From Trissonchulus latispiculum (taxonomy: Eukaryota; Nematoda; Enoplea; Enoplida; Ironidae), in contig JASAND010000589.1 in assembly GCA_030248195.1 (NCBI GenBank), positions 32,064 to 96,063 on the forward strand: DNA of 64,000 nucleotides, written 5' to 3'. The notes under the pieces are model-generated. The model saw only the letters and a program-made list of their open reading frames with translations. It was not told the origin of the DNA and made no database searches. Below are positions 61,657 through 64,000 of this stretch, one piece after another. Position numbers and translations under genes: made by a program. Positions within the stretch are counted from its first letter, which is position 1. Every line of letters starts with the position of its first letter.

Positions 61657-62400
61657 TTATCGTCGTCTTCTAAAGTGAAGCTTAACGTAAACCTTTCCGA
61701 ATGGAAATTGTACAGGCCTCCCCGCATCGTCGTTTATATTGATTTCGACAGTCCCGAACTCTTTGTTTAGGTCAGAGAAGTAATGTGGATTGTGGTACAC
61801 CTTATTTACTACAGCCCCGACAGTTCCCTCTGTCGTCACTACCTGAATTAGAGGCACCAGAACGTTTCCTATAGCTTGAGGAGCCACCAGGTCACAGTAA
61901 ACGAAGAGAGAGTAAAAACCCAGCTTTATCTGGCTCGGACTCAGCAACGAAAACTATTTTGTCGTCTACAGGGTCACCGTCCCCTTGCATGGGGTCAGGA
62001 TAGTAGCCTAACATCATCCATAGATTTTTGCTCAACATTACTGCATTAGGAAAGGTTTTTGGAATTGAGAACAATACCATGTGCATGTATCCGTCGAATC
62101 TAAATTTAATTGGTGCTGTCTCGCCTGTAACTGGGTGTTCTATATTCAGTATAGTGAAATTGATTGCGTCACATAAGTCGTCCACTGTTTCGTAGTGTCG
62201 TTTGGGGAGGAGTTTAACCATTGAGGTGTTGTCAGGAAACTTAAAAGAGAATGCCAATTTAGCTGCAAACAGATTGCCCGAAGTCACCGGAGTTCTGCTA
62301 GGAATTAGCAATCGCAATCCAGGGATTGAGGTGTGAACAACTCGCCCTATACTACTCACCTGGCTACTCGCAGCTGAGAGGCTGCGGACAATCGGGTGCC
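61657..62400 (-). pseudogene. Polinton penton-like (minor capsid) protein, one frameshift
   Basis: Two overlapping frames: 62359-61892 (SSIGRVVHTSIPGLRLLIPS ... ETVDDLCDAINFTIL ... MMLGYYPDPMQG) and 61947-61657 (YSLFVYCDLVAPQAIGNVLV ... NPHYFSDLNKEFGTVEINI, DDAGRPVQFPFGKVYVKLHF). The last block is the highly conserved C-terminal strand pair of Polinton penton proteins. The frames overlap at 61892-61947 (DKAGF/IKLGF), indicating a single +1-type shift. The frame is open upstream of 62359 to about 62440 and the true start is unclear. Confidence 0.75.
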
Positions 62401-62479
62401 ACTTTTGAACTGGGTAAGGTACACAGCACTGCGATTTTTAACTAGAAATGGCTGCGAAATTGTGGCAGAACACGGGTTT

Positions 62480-62545
62480 GGTATCTACTCCCGTGTACCT
62501 GGTTGGTGGTATCTACTCCCGTGTACCCGTGTACCAGGTGGCAAC
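62480..62545. repeat. GTATCTACTCCCGTGTACC tandem duplication
   Basis: GTATCTACTCCCGTGTACC occurs twice (62480 and 62510 regions), followed by CCGTGTACC again: a short tandem repeat. Confidence 0.75.
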
Positions 62546-62699
62546 TAACGCCACAAAGTCAGGCCCAACAGTAGTATACAAGTAGAGGATATCTGGTAAA
62601 TTGTGAATCCCTTCGCCCTTTAAACCTTTGGCTTTGGTCATGCAATCCTACAATTGGTGACACTAGAAATGTCTAATTTGTTTAAAGTTTTCTACCTGG

Positions 62700-63190
62700 A
62701 AGTCTATGGTGCCCCCTCCTCCTACCGAAGAGCCAAACTTTCCACGAAATTCAGGTGGCACGTACGGAAATGCGCTGTACAGTTTTAATCGAAACCAGGT
62801 TCCAAGGAAAGTTGTTGGCGTGATTGGATTCTTGCTAAGTGGACTAAGGTACGTAAGGTTTTCGCTGAATTGAACCAAATTTCTTGAATTTAAGCTTTCA
62901 TATGGCTTAGACTGTGCTAGAGCACGTAAGCTTTAAACTTAACTGAACAAGCTTTTTTATTTAAGCTTAGATGTGGCCTAGACAGTGCTTAGCTTCAGAA
63001 TCATTTTATGGAATTGCGCTTCCAAGAATTAGCTTGAAACAAATTCCACGGTATGAAGCTGGATCGGCTGGAATGGAGCCGGCCGGTTTTTACACTGAAA
63101 ATATTCTGTGGAATTAAGCAAGCACAATTTTGACGCGCCCCATCCTCGAAATTTTGCGTGGATTGTGTACTCAATATCTTTTGATAGACG
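62700..63190. repeat. dispersed repeat, copy B (partner at 34560-35195)
   Basis: Same orientation as copy A, with substitutions and small indels; ORFs not conserved. It marks the end of the recognisable Polinton on this side. Confidence 0.6.
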
Positions 63191-63414
63191 CACATCACCG
63201 TTCAAGGAAAATGTCAGGTTAAATCATCAGGAGATATTGCGACAGCGTTTTATACAAAAAACAACTAAACAGGTGGTTTTCTAACAGTACATTTTCGGAC
63301 GAAAACATTTCTTGATGCCGTTGAATTTTTTTAGTTTTTTGAAGTTTACTAGTCTTTATTCTATACACGTTCTTTAATTACATTCAACGCCAACTAAATT
63401 GTGGAAATTGAAAA

Positions 63415-63510
63415 TTAAAATATAAATATAGGACACCGTGATTTGATCTCGAGTTATTGCAACTCCAGACTGCAACTCTTCCGCTACGCTTCTCAAGTCT
63501 GAAGGTGCCT
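63415..63510 (-). repeat. tRNA-like sequence
   Basis: Minus strand: GAAGCGTAGCGGAAGAGTTG (A-box region) and CTCGAGATCAAATCACGG (B-box region). Weak stems; probably a SINE head or pseudogene. Confidence 0.4.
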
Positions 63511-63539
63511 TCATAGTCTCGAACGCAGGTGTATGCGCG

Positions 63540-63740
63540 TTGACGCGCGCCGACGTCAATAATAATTTGCGGGCATCAACGTGCGTCGACGCACGTCTAT
63601 GCGAGTCGACGCTTCTAGTTGTAACATGGCGTCTAGGCGAGCTGCTACATTTGGAAGCGTCGACGCGCGTCTACGTCTCCAAATGTAACATGGTAGTGTA
63701 GCGCGTTGACGCGATTCGACGCCACGCGCGTCTACTGGCG
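63540..63740. repeat. CpG-rich GTCGACGCGCGTC repeat
   Basis: About 200 bp with GACGCGCGCCGAC, CGTGCGTCGACGCACGTC, GCGTCGACGCGCGTCTACG and CGCGTTGACGCGATTCGACG: short, mutually complementary CpG-rich units and a duplicated CCAAATGTAACATGG-type motif. It stands out strongly from the AT-rich background. Confidence 0.8.
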
Positions 63741-64000
63741 ACTGGAACTATGAAATCACCATGACTTTTATGGTTCTCAGTGGGTTGATGATCCGTGTTT
63801 TGGCCAAAATTAGGGAAGAGGAGTCATCAACTCCTAGCCGAGGGCAAAGATAAGTTTCAAACACAGAAATAGTAATTTGGAGTCAGTCAATGCGCTGCTA
63901 CTAAACTCAATCCTATTCAATGTATTTCAGACTTGTACTTGGTATGTGATTGCTTAATCTTTGCGCTCAATTGATAACGTCTGCGGAGCATTTCAGAAAC
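63741..64000. other. no gene seen
   Basis: Non-coding sequence up to the window end. Confidence 0.5.

Overview
The window is nuclear DNA from an invertebrate metazoan. It has spliced genes with GT-AG introns, a biogenic-amine GPCR exon, long AT-rich non-coding stretches, microsatellites, tRNA-derived SINEs, many MITE-like foldback elements, an LTR retroelement and a decayed Polinton/Maverick. I cannot name the phylum from sequence alone, and I see no operons, ribosome-binding sites or other prokaryotic features.

Layout. 1-700: last exon of a D2-like dopamine-type GPCR with its poly(A) signal. 700-5000: nested foldback elements. 5640-13613 (+): a five-exon gene for a small secreted 12-cysteine protein of 168 aa that I do not recognise. 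13680-15240: a large foldback just after that gene. 16000-26200: decayed ORFs, a TTAA-flanked element, a long gene-poor stretch, a possible short secreted-peptide ORF (23934-24158) and a decayed Ty3/gypsy pol. 26551-33450 (-): a second, convergently oriented copy of the five-exon gene (166 aa, 13 Cys) with the same intron positions and phases, its own poly(A) signal and a similar promoter; its introns are filled by unrelated repeats. 34000-36760: repeats and a MITE. 36850-46280: an LTR retroelement with Gag-like coding but no recognisable pol, three LTRs and a tandemly duplicated flank. 46670-53620: TTAA-flanked elements, a GC-rich hAT-type element with a perfect 8-bp target duplication, and a foldback family. 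53740-62400 (-): a decayed Polinton/Maverick (integrase chromodomain exons, membrane ORF, adenain-like protease, double-jelly-roll major capsid, small basic GRGLF-type protein, penton-like protein) whose protease gene is split by a solo LTR related to the retroelement upstream. 62700-64000: a dispersed repeat, a tRNA-like sequence and a CpG-rich GTCGAC-type repeat.

The most interesting unit is the convergent pair of five-exon cysteine-rich secreted-protein genes. Neither appears as one ORF: each exon is 39-144 nt and had to be joined by hand using the second copy as a guide. Both copies conserve every reading frame, every splice site and twelve cysteines while the introns have diverged completely, which is what a functional gene family looks like. 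The second theme is the density of short non-autonomous elements, many with readable target duplications, which allow the relative order of several insertions to be worked out.
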